A stretch of DNA of 64,000 bases, from positions 62,001 to 126,000 of the forward strand of contig CAIMFV010000047.1 of assembly GCA_903840435.1 (NCBI GenBank), in the 5' to 3' direction. This document shows, piece by piece, positions 34,435 to 42,859 of this stretch. Position 1 is the stretch's first letter. Every line of letters begins with the position of its first letter. The position numbers were made by a program, and so were the translations under genes. The stretch comes from an uncultured Caulobacterales bacterium (GTDB taxonomy: Bacteria > Pseudomonadota > Alphaproteobacteria > Caulobacterales > Caulobacteraceae). The notes under the pieces were generated by a model. That model was not told the origin of the DNA, did not search any database, and saw only the letters and a program-made list of their open reading frames with translations.

Positions 34435-35709
34435 GTGTCGAATTCTGATTTCCGCGGGATGGGACAGAAAATCCATCGCGCATTTGGACCCAAGGTCCTG
34501 ACGGGATTGTGGGTGGGTGCGACCCTTTCCGCGAGCCTGGTTGCGGGCCTGGCCAGCGCCCAGCCGGGTGGGCTTCCTCCGATCCCCAACACCATTCACG
34601 CCGCCAATGGCTCAAACCCGAGCGGGAGTTGGAAGGGCAAGTCGATCACGCTGCCCCATTCCCGCTATGACCTGACCCTGTTGAGCGCCGCTGCGGCCAC
34701 AGGTCAAACCGTACCCTTTTGGACGGCAACGGTGACGTCGCCGGTGGATACGCGATCCTATTCCATGTCGATGGTTGGCTCGAGCCCGTTTGCCGCGAAG
34801 CCAACGCCGACCACAATCACCTATGTGCCAATTGTCCTGCGCCTGCACGTCAGCAATGGATCGACAGTCGCTGTGCTCGATCCGACCAAGCCCGCCTGCG
34901 GCGATACGGTCCCCATCGCGACGCGGTTCTTCAATTCGCCCCTGTTCCAAAAGGTGACCTATATTTCCAACGGTCAAAACGTCACCGAGGGCGTCAGCGG
35001 CGCCCAATTGGTCAGCGCCTTCCAGCGGGCCAATTTTTGGAGTTATGTCAAATCGACCCAATACGGCGTCAATCTTACACCTTCTACGGCCACGCCGATT
35101 GTGGTCGACGCCAATGTGACGGGCGCGCTCTACACCATTGGGTGCAAGTCCGGCAAAACCGCAACGCTCGCTGCAATCGACATCAATACCTTTGATGCGG
35201 TGATGCAGTCCTTGACCTACAAATATGCGACGGCATCGCAATTGCCGACCATTTTGACCTATAATGCGGTTCAGACCGAAAGCGGCGGCTGCTGTATTCT
35301 CGGCTATCACAATGCCATGATGACCCCGAAGGGCGTTCAGACCTATGCCGTCGGTGCCTATATCGACTCTGGCGTCTTTTCCGGTGTCGATGACATTTCC
35401 ACCTGGAGCCACGAGTTGGCCGAATGGATGGATGACCCCTTCGTGCAGGCCTCTGTTCCGGGCGGTGGCAATGATGACCTAACCCCATCTTGGGGAAACG
35501 TCGGTCAGGTGCAAGGTTGCCAGAATAATCTCGAAGTGGGCGACCCTTTGTCAGGTACAGAATTCGCCATTACCGGCACAGGCGGCTTTGTCTACCACTA
35601 TCAGGACCTCGCCTTCCACGATTGGTTTTACCGCACGCCATCGAAAGGCTCGGGCGGAAGGTATTCTTTCGCCGGAACATTCACCTCATCTCAATCTACG
35701 GTGTGCTGA
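34435..35709 (+). CDS. Secreted protein with an HExxE motif, family not recognised
   Basis: 424 residues from a GTG at 34435 (GGGGGC upstream); ATG 34459 also fits. A signal peptide ends near SAQ (residue ~43). The mature protein is rich in Ser, Thr and Val, suggesting beta structure. Near the C-terminus ISTWSHELAEWMDDPF gives H326-E327-x-x-E330 and an Asp-Pro, and about 45 residues later comes NNLEVGDPLSG. An H-E-x-x-E followed by a downstream E-x-G-D resembles a signature in some uncharacterised secreted bacterial proteins, perhaps a metallopeptidase, but HExxH itself is absent. Four cysteines could form disulfides. Confidence 0.6.
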   Translation: MSNSDFRGMGQKIHRAFGPKVLTGLWVGATLSASLVAGLASAQPGGLPPIPNTIHAANGSNPSGSWKGKSITLPHSRYDLTLLSAAAATGQTVPFWTATVTSPVDTRSYSMSMVGSSPFAAKPTPTTITYVPIVLRLHVSNGSTVAVLDPTKPACGDTVPIATRFFNSPLFQKVTYISNGQNVTEGVSGAQLVSAFQRANFWSYVKSTQYGVNLTPSTATPIVVDANVTGALYTIGCKSGKTATLAAIDINTFDAVMQSLTYKYATASQLPTILTYNAVQTESGGCCILGYHNAMMTPKGVQTYAVGAYIDSGVFSGVDDISTWSHELAEWMDDPFVQASVPGGGNDDLTPSWGNVGQVQGCQNNLEVGDPLSGTEFAITGTGGFVYHYQDLAFHDWFYRTPSKGSGGRYSFAGTFTSSQSTVC

Positions 35710-35779
35710 TATCGCGCCGCGCGCCAGGACACGTCCGCGAGCGCACGGTTGGCGGACGTGACCCCGTGGAGGCAAAAAA

Positions 35780-37339
35780 ATGAACCGACGCGGTTGCACC
35801 TTGGCGACGCCCCCCCGGTGGTGGGGCCTTGTCATGGGCCTATTGGCTCTGGTCTTGAGTGAGACCCTGCCCCTAAATGCGGTTGCGCAGGGCGCGCCCC
35901 CGAGCGTGGCGGTCACCAACCTCAATCTGGCGTCGATCAGCGGGGTTGAGGATCGGCTTGCCCTGACCTTCAATGGGCTCTTGCCGATCTATTCGGTGAC
36001 AGCCAACGACCAATCGACCGTGTCGATTGCCATTGCGGGCGCAGTCAGAGCCCCTTCCGCCGTTGCCGCGCCGAGCCCAGGGGGGCTCCTCAGAGCGGTC
36101 GATTTCAGTCAGGACGGTCAGGTCCTGACCATTTCCCTGACCGGCCTAGGACCGCTGCATATCGAAACCACACCGCTTTCTGCCAAGGCGGTGGTGGTGC
36201 GGATTACTAGGTCGGCCAGTCCAAAAATTCCGGTGGCCGAAGCGCCGCAGGCCTTGGGGGCCCACAGGCTGCCCCTGCTCGCCGAGGACGGCTTTGTTGT
36301 GGTGCCGCTGAAATATGCCGATGTCAGCGAAGTGGTCGGCCTGTTGACCACAGATCGCAGCGTAAAGCCCAACGATTCCTTCATCCCGCAAGAACCAGCC
36401 TTTGGCTCGGTCGGGTCGAATAACGGCTATGGCGCGACCGGCGCCAATCTCAATCCAGGTCAGCAAACGCCGCCGAACGATCAGTCGGTGGGCCAGTCGA
36501 TTGATGACGCCATTGGCGTCGACCGACGCTTGAACGCCATTATTCTGCACGGCCCGCCCGATCTGGTCGCACGCCTGCGCGCCAAGATTGATTTGATCGA
36601 TCAACCGGTAGAAAGCGTTATTCTCGAAACCGTGTTTGTCGAATTGACCAGCAGCGCCGCTCGCAATGTCGGCCTTGATTTCAATAATGCAGCCGGGCAG
36701 ATTGCCACGGCGGTCTATCAAACCGGACCCTTCATCACCGCCGTAAACGGCTCGGGCAAGGGGGTGTCCCTACAGGCGGCGATCTCGGCCCAGGTACAGC
36801 AGGGCCAAGGCCGCATCCTGTCCAAGCCGCGCATTTCCGCCCAAAGCGGCTCAACGGCCAAGATCATCACCGGCGATGCCTTGCCCATCCTGACCTCGAT
36901 CACGCTCTCAGGCGTTAATGGCGTCTCGCAGCAAGTGCAATATGTCAATGTGGGCGTCACGCTGCAGATTGCGCCGCGCGTTACTGAAGACGGATTTGTC
37001 ACCAGCCACATTTTTTGCGTCGTCTCGTCGGTGACCGGGTCAAGCCAGGGCTATCCGACCATCAGCCAGAGGGAGGCCTCGACCTCGGCAACCGTGCGCG
37101 ACGGCGAGAGCTTTATAATTGGCGGCTTGAGCCAGGAATCGAAGCTGAGCACCGATTCGAAAATCCCATTGCTCGGCGATGTGCCAGGACTTGGGTTGAT
37201 CGGGCGAAGCGCTACCGGATCAAGTTCAAAGACCGATCTCTATATCGTGGTTACGCCCCATATTGTCCGGGTCGGCCATCCCCTGCCCAAGGTGGCGATC
37301 GAAGCGCCCGGCCTCAATGGCGCGCTTGCCCCCTGGTGA
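35780..37339 (+). CDS. Secretin-type outer membrane protein
   Basis: 519 residues with a signal peptide (MGLLALVLSETLPLNAVAQ). An N-terminal AMIN-like beta domain (LALTFNGLLPIYSVTANDQS...) precedes an N1-like segment PLKYADVSEVVGLLT and the secretin core: ILETVFVELTSSAARNVGLD, QGQGRILSKPRISAQSGSTA, VQYVNVGVTLQIAPRV and GESFIIGGLSQESKLSTDSK, PLLGDVPGLG, TDLYIVVTPHIV. It resembles PilQ or GspD-like secretins, which form an outer membrane gate. No other type II secretion or pilus genes are nearby, so its machine is unknown. Confidence 0.85.
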   Translation: MNRRGCTLATPPRWWGLVMGLLALVLSETLPLNAVAQGAPPSVAVTNLNLASISGVEDRLALTFNGLLPIYSVTANDQSTVSIAIAGAVRAPSAVAAPSPGGLLRAVDFSQDGQVLTISLTGLGPLHIETTPLSAKAVVVRITRSASPKIPVAEAPQALGAHRLPLLAEDGFVVVPLKYADVSEVVGLLTTDRSVKPNDSFIPQEPAFGSVGSNNGYGATGANLNPGQQTPPNDQSVGQSIDDAIGVDRRLNAIILHGPPDLVARLRAKIDLIDQPVESVILETVFVELTSSAARNVGLDFNNAAGQIATAVYQTGPFITAVNGSGKGVSLQAAISAQVQQGQGRILSKPRISAQSGSTAKIITGDALPILTSITLSGVNGVSQQVQYVNVGVTLQIAPRVTEDGFVTSHIFCVVSSVTGSSQGYPTISQREASTSATVRDGESFIIGGLSQESKLSTDSKIPLLGDVPGLGLIGRSATGSSSKTDLYIVVTPHIVRVGHPLPKVAIEAPGLNGALAPW

Positions 37340-37349
37340 ACCTAAACGC

Positions 37350-38333
37350 CTAAGCCTTTAGATTGAGCGCCGTCGCGAGGCTCGCGAGACGGTGCTCATA
37401 GGTGTGTGATGCCAGGACCCGCGTCTGAGCCCGTTCCGCCACTTGGCGCGCCCATTGCGGCTCTCGGATCAGTCTTTGCTGCACATCGGCCAAGTCTTCA
37501 GCACCGCTATAGGTCACGACCTCTGTACCCGGCTCAAAACACTGGCAAAGATCAGATTGCAGGTCGCTGACCACGGCGGCGCCGGCTAGCGGCGGGGCAA
37601 AATGGCGTTGATTGAGGCCATTAATGACGTTCAGCTCATGGCGAATATTTAACACGGCAAGGTGACGGCGATAGAGCGCGCCAAGTTGATCGGGTCCCAC
37701 CCGCTCTGCGTGCACATCGTGTGGCGTCAAGGCCGAGACATTGTTCCAATCGCGACCATAGAGACTAACGGGACGGGAGAGCGACCGCAGCAGGTCCAGT
37801 CGGTGATCGGTGCGCGAGGCGACGAAGAGAAGCCGGGGGTCGCGGGTGGTGGCGGTCTCTGGGCGGTTTTGCAAGCCACCGGCAGGATCGGCGGCCAGGG
37901 GCAGGTAGACGGCTTCAGCGCGAAACTGAAACTGCTTGTGCAGGTCGACGAGACCCGTATCGGTATAGGCGATCAGGTCGAAGAGGTTGGCGTGGGGGGC
38001 CGCGTCTGGGCCAAACCTATCGCCGATCCAAGCCACCATGGGAGGGCGATCCGCGAGCTGTCGCAGGCGCGAAAACACCGCCAGCGGTAGCCAGTGAAAC
38101 GGCCCAATACCCAGGATAAGGTCGGGTCGGTCGCGGCGCACCTGGCTTGCCGCCAAGGCCGCATAGGGCTCGCCGAGCCAAGGGGCCATCAAGAGGGGTT
38201 CAAGCCGCTTCTTGAGTGCTGTGTCGCGATAGGCGAAAAGTCTCACCCCGACACCACAGGCCCGCCACGCCGCTGCAGCCTCTTCGGTCAGGCGGGTGAC
38301 TGTGCGGGTTTTGCCAAATAAAAACAGTTTCAT
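37350..38333 (-). CDS. Glycosyltransferase, CgeB-like
   Basis: About 327 residues from ATG 38333 (MKLFLFGKT); a longer frame begins at 38369. The N-terminal half has a Rossmann-type domain (LILGIGPFHWLPLAVFSRL, MVAWIGDRFG). The C-terminal half has RLLFVASRTDHRLDLLRSLS, VSLYGRDWNNV, ALYRRHLAVLNIRHE, NGLNQRHFAPPLAGAAVVSD and TYSGAEDLADVQQRL, the pattern of the CgeB/GT1-type family. Substrate unknown. Next gene on the opposite strand is a methyltransferase, and a shared role in cell-surface glycan or modified sugar synthesis is possible. Confidence 0.78.
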   Translation of the reverse strand: MKLFLFGKTRTVTRLTEEAAAAWRACGVGVRLFAYRDTALKKRLEPLLMAPWLGEPYAALAASQVRRDRPDLILGIGPFHWLPLAVFSRLRQLADRPPMVAWIGDRFGPDAAPHANLFDLIAYTDTGLVDLHKQFQFRAEAVYLPLAADPAGGLQNRPETATTRDPRLLFVASRTDHRLDLLRSLSRPVSLYGRDWNNVSALTPHDVHAERVGPDQLGALYRRHLAVLNIRHELNVINGLNQRHFAPPLAGAAVVSDLQSDLCQCFEPGTEVVTYSGAEDLADVQQRLIREPQWARQVAERAQTRVLASHTYEHRLASLATALNLKA

Positions 38334-38531
38334 CGCAAACGACACAGTTCCAGGCGCCGTCACGCGCATGCGCGGTCTGTTATCCGGTTTTAACGTCTAA
38401 CGCCATGTGCCTGTTCACAGGCAACTTTCACCCACCAAGCTCTGGCCACCACCAAACTCTAGTCGCGCGCCTCTGGCTTCGCTATGCCAGACGGGTGCAG
38501 CCCCTCCGGGCGTGGTGAGGATGTTCGCGCC

Positions 38532-39605
38532 ATGGTTAGACCGCCCCCGTGGCCTGAGGCGGGGTTAGAACACCTCAACGCCTGCCCGGTCTGCGGAGAG
38601 ACGGGGCGGGCCTTGCTGTTCGATGCGCTGTCAGACGGCCTCTTTGGCGCGCCGGGGCTTTGGCAAATGTGGACCTGCCACGGCTGTCGCGCCGCGTATC
38701 TCGATCCAAGGCCAACGGTCAGCACCATCAGTTTGGCCTATCAGGCCTATTACACCCACGCTCCTTTGCACCCTAAACGCCTGCCGACCGCCCGACGGGG
38801 TTTTAAGGCCTTGGTCGCCAATGGCTATTTGAACCATGAGTTCGGCTATGGGTTGGGTTACGCCCTGCCCAAGGTCCTGGCGAGGGTCCTGTGCGACCCC
38901 GGCCTTGCTTTGAAGGAGGCCTATCGTATTCGCCATTTGCCACCGCCAAAGCCGGGGGCGCGGCTGTTAGACCTCGGCTGCGGCAATGGCAATTTTTTGA
39001 GTGTCGCGCGCGATCTTGGCTATCAGGTCACCGGACTTGAGCCCGATCCCAAGGCGGTGGAGATTGGTCGGGCAGCGGGGCTTGAGATTTTTACGGGCGG
39101 CCTGCCCAATCCCGCTCTGACCCCCGCAAGTTTTGATCAGGCGACGGCCAGCCATGTGATCGAGCATCTGCATGATCCGAAGGCGGCGCTTCAGGCAATT
39201 TTCGATCTCCTAAAGCCTGGGGGCCGGGTGTGGATTTCGCAGCCCAACCTCGCCGCGCTCGGCCTTGCGCGGTTTGGCAAGTTTTGGCGCGGCTTGGAGC
39301 CGCCGCGCCACTTGACCCTGTTTGATCGGCAAGGCCTGACGCGCCTACTCGAAGCGGTGGGATTTCACCAGGTGAGCCTCCTCCCTGCAGATCGGGCGGC
39401 GGGCTTTTACTTTCGCCAGAGTGCGGCCTTGGCAGCAGGCCAAGACCCCAATGGTGGCCAAAACACACCGTCCCCCCGCGTGGATCGCGAGGCTCGCCGC
39501 GCCGACCGCCGGGCGCGCGGGGCGCCTGAGCTTTGCGAAAGCTTGACCCTGATCGCCTTTCGCCCCCTGGCTGACCATAGCCAAGCGTCAGGGGTTCAGC
39601 GATAA
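38532..39605 (+). CDS. Class I SAM-dependent methyltransferase with N-terminal zinc ribbon
   Basis: 357 residues from ATG 38532, with GAGG upstream; ATG 38484 would add 16 residues. An N-terminal zinc ribbon is formed by CPVCG and CHGC. The methyltransferase core begins at ARLLDLGCGNGNFLSVARDL (motif I), then YQVTGLEPDPKAVE and ATASHVIEHLHDPKAALQAI. The SHVIEHL signature occurs in small-molecule and sugar methyltransferases. Substrate unknown. It is divergent from the glycosyltransferase and ends 35 bases before hutC, but no hut relation is expected. Confidence 0.85.
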   Translation: MVRPPPWPEAGLEHLNACPVCGETGRALLFDALSDGLFGAPGLWQMWTCHGCRAAYLDPRPTVSTISLAYQAYYTHAPLHPKRLPTARRGFKALVANGYLNHEFGYGLGYALPKVLARVLCDPGLALKEAYRIRHLPPPKPGARLLDLGCGNGNFLSVARDLGYQVTGLEPDPKAVEIGRAAGLEIFTGGLPNPALTPASFDQATASHVIEHLHDPKAALQAIFDLLKPGGRVWISQPNLAALGLARFGKFWRGLEPPRHLTLFDRQGLTRLLEAVGFHQVSLLPADRAAGFYFRQSAALAAGQDPNGGQNTPSPRVDREARRADRRARGAPELCESLTLIAFRPLADHSQASGVQR

Positions 39606-39640
39606 GGCGGTGACGCTCCTGAAGGTTTCATCGCGGTTCC

Positions 39641-40363
39641 ATGTCTGAGACGTCCCAGCGCCCCACCTCCCGAAAAGGCGAGATTCGCACGGAAATCTTG
39701 TCGCGGATCACCCGTGGCGATTGGCCGCCCGGCGCGCGAGTTTCATCCGAACACGAATTGATGGCTCAGTTCGGTGTCAGCCGCATGACCGCCCACGCCG
39801 CCTTGGCCGAGTTGGCCCGCGAAGGCGTGTTGCGGCGGGTCAAGGGCTTGGGAAGCTTTGTCGCACCACCCCTGGCGCACCTGACGGTGATGAATGTCGG
39901 TGACCCGGCTGAGGAGATCGCTGCCCGGGGCGCCCTCCACCGTGCCGAAGTCATCTTGGCGGCTGAGCGTCCGGCCACGGCGGCTGAGGCCCTGGTGTTT
40001 CGCCTTTCAGAAGGGGCGAGCCTCTTTCATCTCGTTATCCGACATTTTGAGAATGACGCCCCGGTGGTGCTGGAAGACCGACTGGTCAATCCAAAGGCAG
40101 CGCCGGATTTTCTAAACCAAGACTTCAGCCGCCAAACCGCGTTTGCCTATTTGATGGCGCTGGCCCCTTACCCGCAAGGCCGCCATATCATCCGCGCCAC
40201 CGAGGCGACGGAGCGGCTTCGGGCGCTGCTCCACTTGCAACCGAACGAACCCTGCCTCGAAATTGAACGGACCACCTGGACCGCGACCTGTGTCGTCACC
40301 CAAGTGCGTCTCTCCCATCCGGGCCAGCGCTTCGCACTGATTGGCGCCATCGAGCCCCGTTAG
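39641..40363 (+). CDS. hutC: Histidine utilisation repressor HutC (GntR family)
   Basis: 240 residues. The N-terminal GntR winged helix-turn-helix shows ILSRITRGDWPPGARVSSEH, ELMAQFGVSRMTAHAALAEL and GVLRRVKGLGSFVAPP; a UTRA ligand domain follows (VFRLSEGASLFHLVIRHFEN, DRLVNPKAAPDFLNQDFSRQ, and FAYLMALAPYPQG). HutC represses hut genes and is released by urocanate. The hutI, hutF, hutU, hutG and hutH genes downstream and two matching palindromes make the assignment secure. The glucoamylase gene between it and hutI is unusual. Confidence 0.93.
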   Translation: MSETSQRPTSRKGEIRTEILSRITRGDWPPGARVSSEHELMAQFGVSRMTAHAALAELAREGVLRRVKGLGSFVAPPLAHLTVMNVGDPAEEIAARGALHRAEVILAAERPATAAEALVFRLSEGASLFHLVIRHFENDAPVVLEDRLVNPKAAPDFLNQDFSRQTAFAYLMALAPYPQGRHIIRATEATERLRALLHLQPNEPCLEIERTTWTATCVVTQVRLSHPGQRFALIGAIEPR

Positions 40364-40368
40364 CCTGC

Positions 40369-40391
40369 GGGCGAGGGGGCGACCTCGCCCC
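40369..40391 (+). terminator. GC-rich hairpin after hutC, possible terminator
   Basis: GGGCGAGG pairs with CCTCGCCC across six bases, starting six bases after the hutC stop. Only CTTC follows, so it is a weak intrinsic terminator at best, but it may separate hutC from the glucoamylase gene. Confidence 0.4.
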
Positions 40392-40547
40392 TTCAACAGC
40401 CAAGCGCGGTTTGGGCAATTCTCGTCTGGTCGCGCTTGACGCGGCGCCGGTCCGCCGTCCAAGGTTGCGCGGTTGCTCGAAAGCTTCCCGACCCTTGACC
40501 CAAGGGTCGCAGAGGCCACACCCCTCATCAGCAGAGTCACAGCCATC

Positions 40548-42857
40548 GTGATCCGCCCTCTCTATGCGCTTGCCCTCGTCTTGAGCCTTGTCGCGACAAG
40601 TCTCGCCCCCGTCATCGCCCACGGCCAAACCCCCACCTGGGCCCCGTCGACGAAGGAGGGCGTGGGAACGGCCTACGCGCCTTACGGGCCTGGACGCGAC
40701 CGGTCCAAGGTATGGTTCTCTCTGGCCCAGGGCATGTTGACCGAGACCGAGTACGGCCTGATCCATCAAGCCCAAATCAAGACGGCCCGCATCGCTGTGG
40801 TGACAGAGACGGGCCTTGTCATCGAAGGGCGCGACACGACCGACACGGTAAGCTTTCTTGCGGTGGATGAGGCTGGCCGACCGCTCGCCCCTGCCTATCG
40901 GTTGACGACCCGCGACCGCGGGGGACGGGTCGAGATCGTCAAGGACATTTTCACCGACCCAGATCACAATGTGGTCTTTGTCCGCGTCACCGTGCGGGCC
41001 CTGCATGGCAAAGCGACGCCCTATCTTTTGGTTGAGCCGCACATGGACAATGTGGCGACGGCCAATCTTGGCTTTGCTAGTCGCGACCGGCTGAGCGCCC
41101 ACCAGTCGCAGGCCTTTGTCTCCGTCCTCGCCAACGCCCCCTTTCTGGCCGCGAGCGCCGACCCGCTTGGGTCCAATGATGCCGAAGCCCAGTTGCAGCG
41201 CACCAAGGCCTTGTCGGCGCCGCATGCAAATTCAGGAGATCCTGGCGCCGTCGTCCTGGGCGCCCAGTTGGGGCCGGCAACCGATCAAGTCGCAAGTTAT
41301 GACCTCGCCTTTGGCTTTGGCGCTACGGATGCGCAAAGTGTCTCCGAGGCCAGGGCGAGTTTGAAGGCAGGCTACGCGGCTGTGTTGGCGGCCTATGTCC
41401 GGGGTTGGAGCCAGTATCTTAGCGGATTAAGCCAATTGCCGCGTTTGGCGGCTCAGGCGACCGACGGCGGTAAGCTCGCCTTTGCCAGTGCGCTCGCCTT
41501 GAAGGTCCAGGAAGACAAGACCTATCCCGGCGCCCTGATCGCATCGCTGTCCAACCCTTGGGGCGATACGGTCCGCGCCACCCAAGCCTCTACCGGCTAT
41601 AAGGCGGTCTGGCCGCGCGATTTTTATCAATGCGCCATGGCGTTGGCGGCGCTGGGCGATACCGAGACGCCGGTCGCGGCCGTCCGCTATCTCAAGTCTG
41701 TCCAGGTGGCGGCAAAACCGGACGCGGTCGGCGGCTGGTTCCAACAGAAGTCCCATGTGGACGGCACGCCCGAGTGGTTCGGTGTGCAAATGGACCAAAC
41801 CGCCATGCCCATCATGCTGGCCTGGAAGCTCAACCATCTTGGGCTGATCAGCGATGCGGAGCTTCGACGGACGTGGGAAGGGTCATTGCGGCCCGCGGCT
41901 GATTTCCTGGTTCAGGGCGGCGAGGTGCGGCTTGGGACCAATCACCGGGTGATCCATCCTCCGGCGACGGAGATGGAAAGGTGGGAAGAAAAGGCAGGCT
42001 ATTCCCCCTCGACCATGGCAGCGGAAATCACCGGGCTTGTGCTGGCTGGCGACCTTGCGGCGCGATTTGGTGAGCCGGACCGCGCCAAGCTCTATAGCCA
42101 AACCGCCAAGGCTTACTCGGACAGCCTGGAAGGCCGCACCGCAGTTCGTCGCGGGGCCTTGGCCGACCACCCCTATTATCTGCGCATTGTCGATGCCGAG
42201 CGGGCAGATTTGGCGCCGGTCATTCCTCCCCACAACGGCCTTGGACCCTTGCCCGCCGATCAGATGGTCGATGCAGGCTTTTTGGAGTTGGTCCGTTATG
42301 GTGTGAGGCGGGCAGATGATCCCTTGGTGGTCGACAGTTTGAAAGTGATCGATGACCAATCCCGCGCCGACGACCTGCGGGTGCGCTACGACTTTCACCT
42401 TCCTGGCGATCCGGCCACCCTTCCGGGGTTTCGCCGCTATGGCCATGATGGCTATGGCGAAGATCAGGTCACAGGCGAGGGTTATGCCGCCCATGATGGC
42501 GTCAATAGTCCGAACCAACGTGGGCGGGTCTGGCCGCTCCTGACCGGTGAGCGCGGCCATTACGAACTGGCGCTCGCCCTGGTGCAGCCGGGGGATCGGG
42601 CGGCGAGGTTTGCCGCCGTGCGCCAGACCTATGTGCATGCCATGGAAAGGTTTGCCAATGCCGGGCTGATGCTGCCCGAGCAGGTCTATGACGGGGTGGG
42701 AAGCCCGCTTCCCTCCACAGCCCTGCCGGGCCAGGGCACCGATTCCGCCACACCGCTCAGCTGGGCCCACGCGGAATATGTCAAGCTGTTGCGCTCCTTG
42801 GCCGACAAGGCGGTGTTCGACGCCTATCCGCCCGTCGGTGCGCTGCTGGCCAAATAG
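40548..42857 (+). CDS. Glucoamylase (glucan 1,4-alpha-glucosidase), GH15
   Basis: About 769 residues from GTG 40548; an in-frame TTG at 40473 would add 25 residues before the signal peptide. The signal peptide is LYALALVLSLVATSLAPVIA. An N-terminal beta-sandwich (GVGTAYAPYGPGRDRSKVWF) is typical of bacterial GH15 and is followed by the (alpha/alpha)6 barrel: TGYKAVWPRDFYQCAMALAA, GWFQQKSHVDGTPEWFGVQM, and LPEQVYDGVG near the end. It releases glucose from starch and maltodextrin ends, in the periplasm or outside. Embedded between hutC and hutI, but functionally allied with the amylase locus at 50934-63089. Confidence 0.9.
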   Translation: MIRPLYALALVLSLVATSLAPVIAHGQTPTWAPSTKEGVGTAYAPYGPGRDRSKVWFSLAQGMLTETEYGLIHQAQIKTARIAVVTETGLVIEGRDTTDTVSFLAVDEAGRPLAPAYRLTTRDRGGRVEIVKDIFTDPDHNVVFVRVTVRALHGKATPYLLVEPHMDNVATANLGFASRDRLSAHQSQAFVSVLANAPFLAASADPLGSNDAEAQLQRTKALSAPHANSGDPGAVVLGAQLGPATDQVASYDLAFGFGATDAQSVSEARASLKAGYAAVLAAYVRGWSQYLSGLSQLPRLAAQATDGGKLAFASALALKVQEDKTYPGALIASLSNPWGDTVRATQASTGYKAVWPRDFYQCAMALAALGDTETPVAAVRYLKSVQVAAKPDAVGGWFQQKSHVDGTPEWFGVQMDQTAMPIMLAWKLNHLGLISDAELRRTWEGSLRPAADFLVQGGEVRLGTNHRVIHPPATEMERWEEKAGYSPSTMAAEITGLVLAGDLAARFGEPDRAKLYSQTAKAYSDSLEGRTAVRRGALADHPYYLRIVDAERADLAPVIPPHNGLGPLPADQMVDAGFLELVRYGVRRADDPLVVDSLKVIDDQSRADDLRVRYDFHLPGDPATLPGFRRYGHDGYGEDQVTGEGYAAHDGVNSPNQRGRVWPLLTGERGHYELALALVQPGDRAARFAAVRQTYVHAMERFANAGLMLPEQVYDGVGSPLPSTALPGQGTDSATPLSWAHAEYVKLLRSLADKAVFDAYPPVGALLAK

Positions 42858-42859
42858 GC

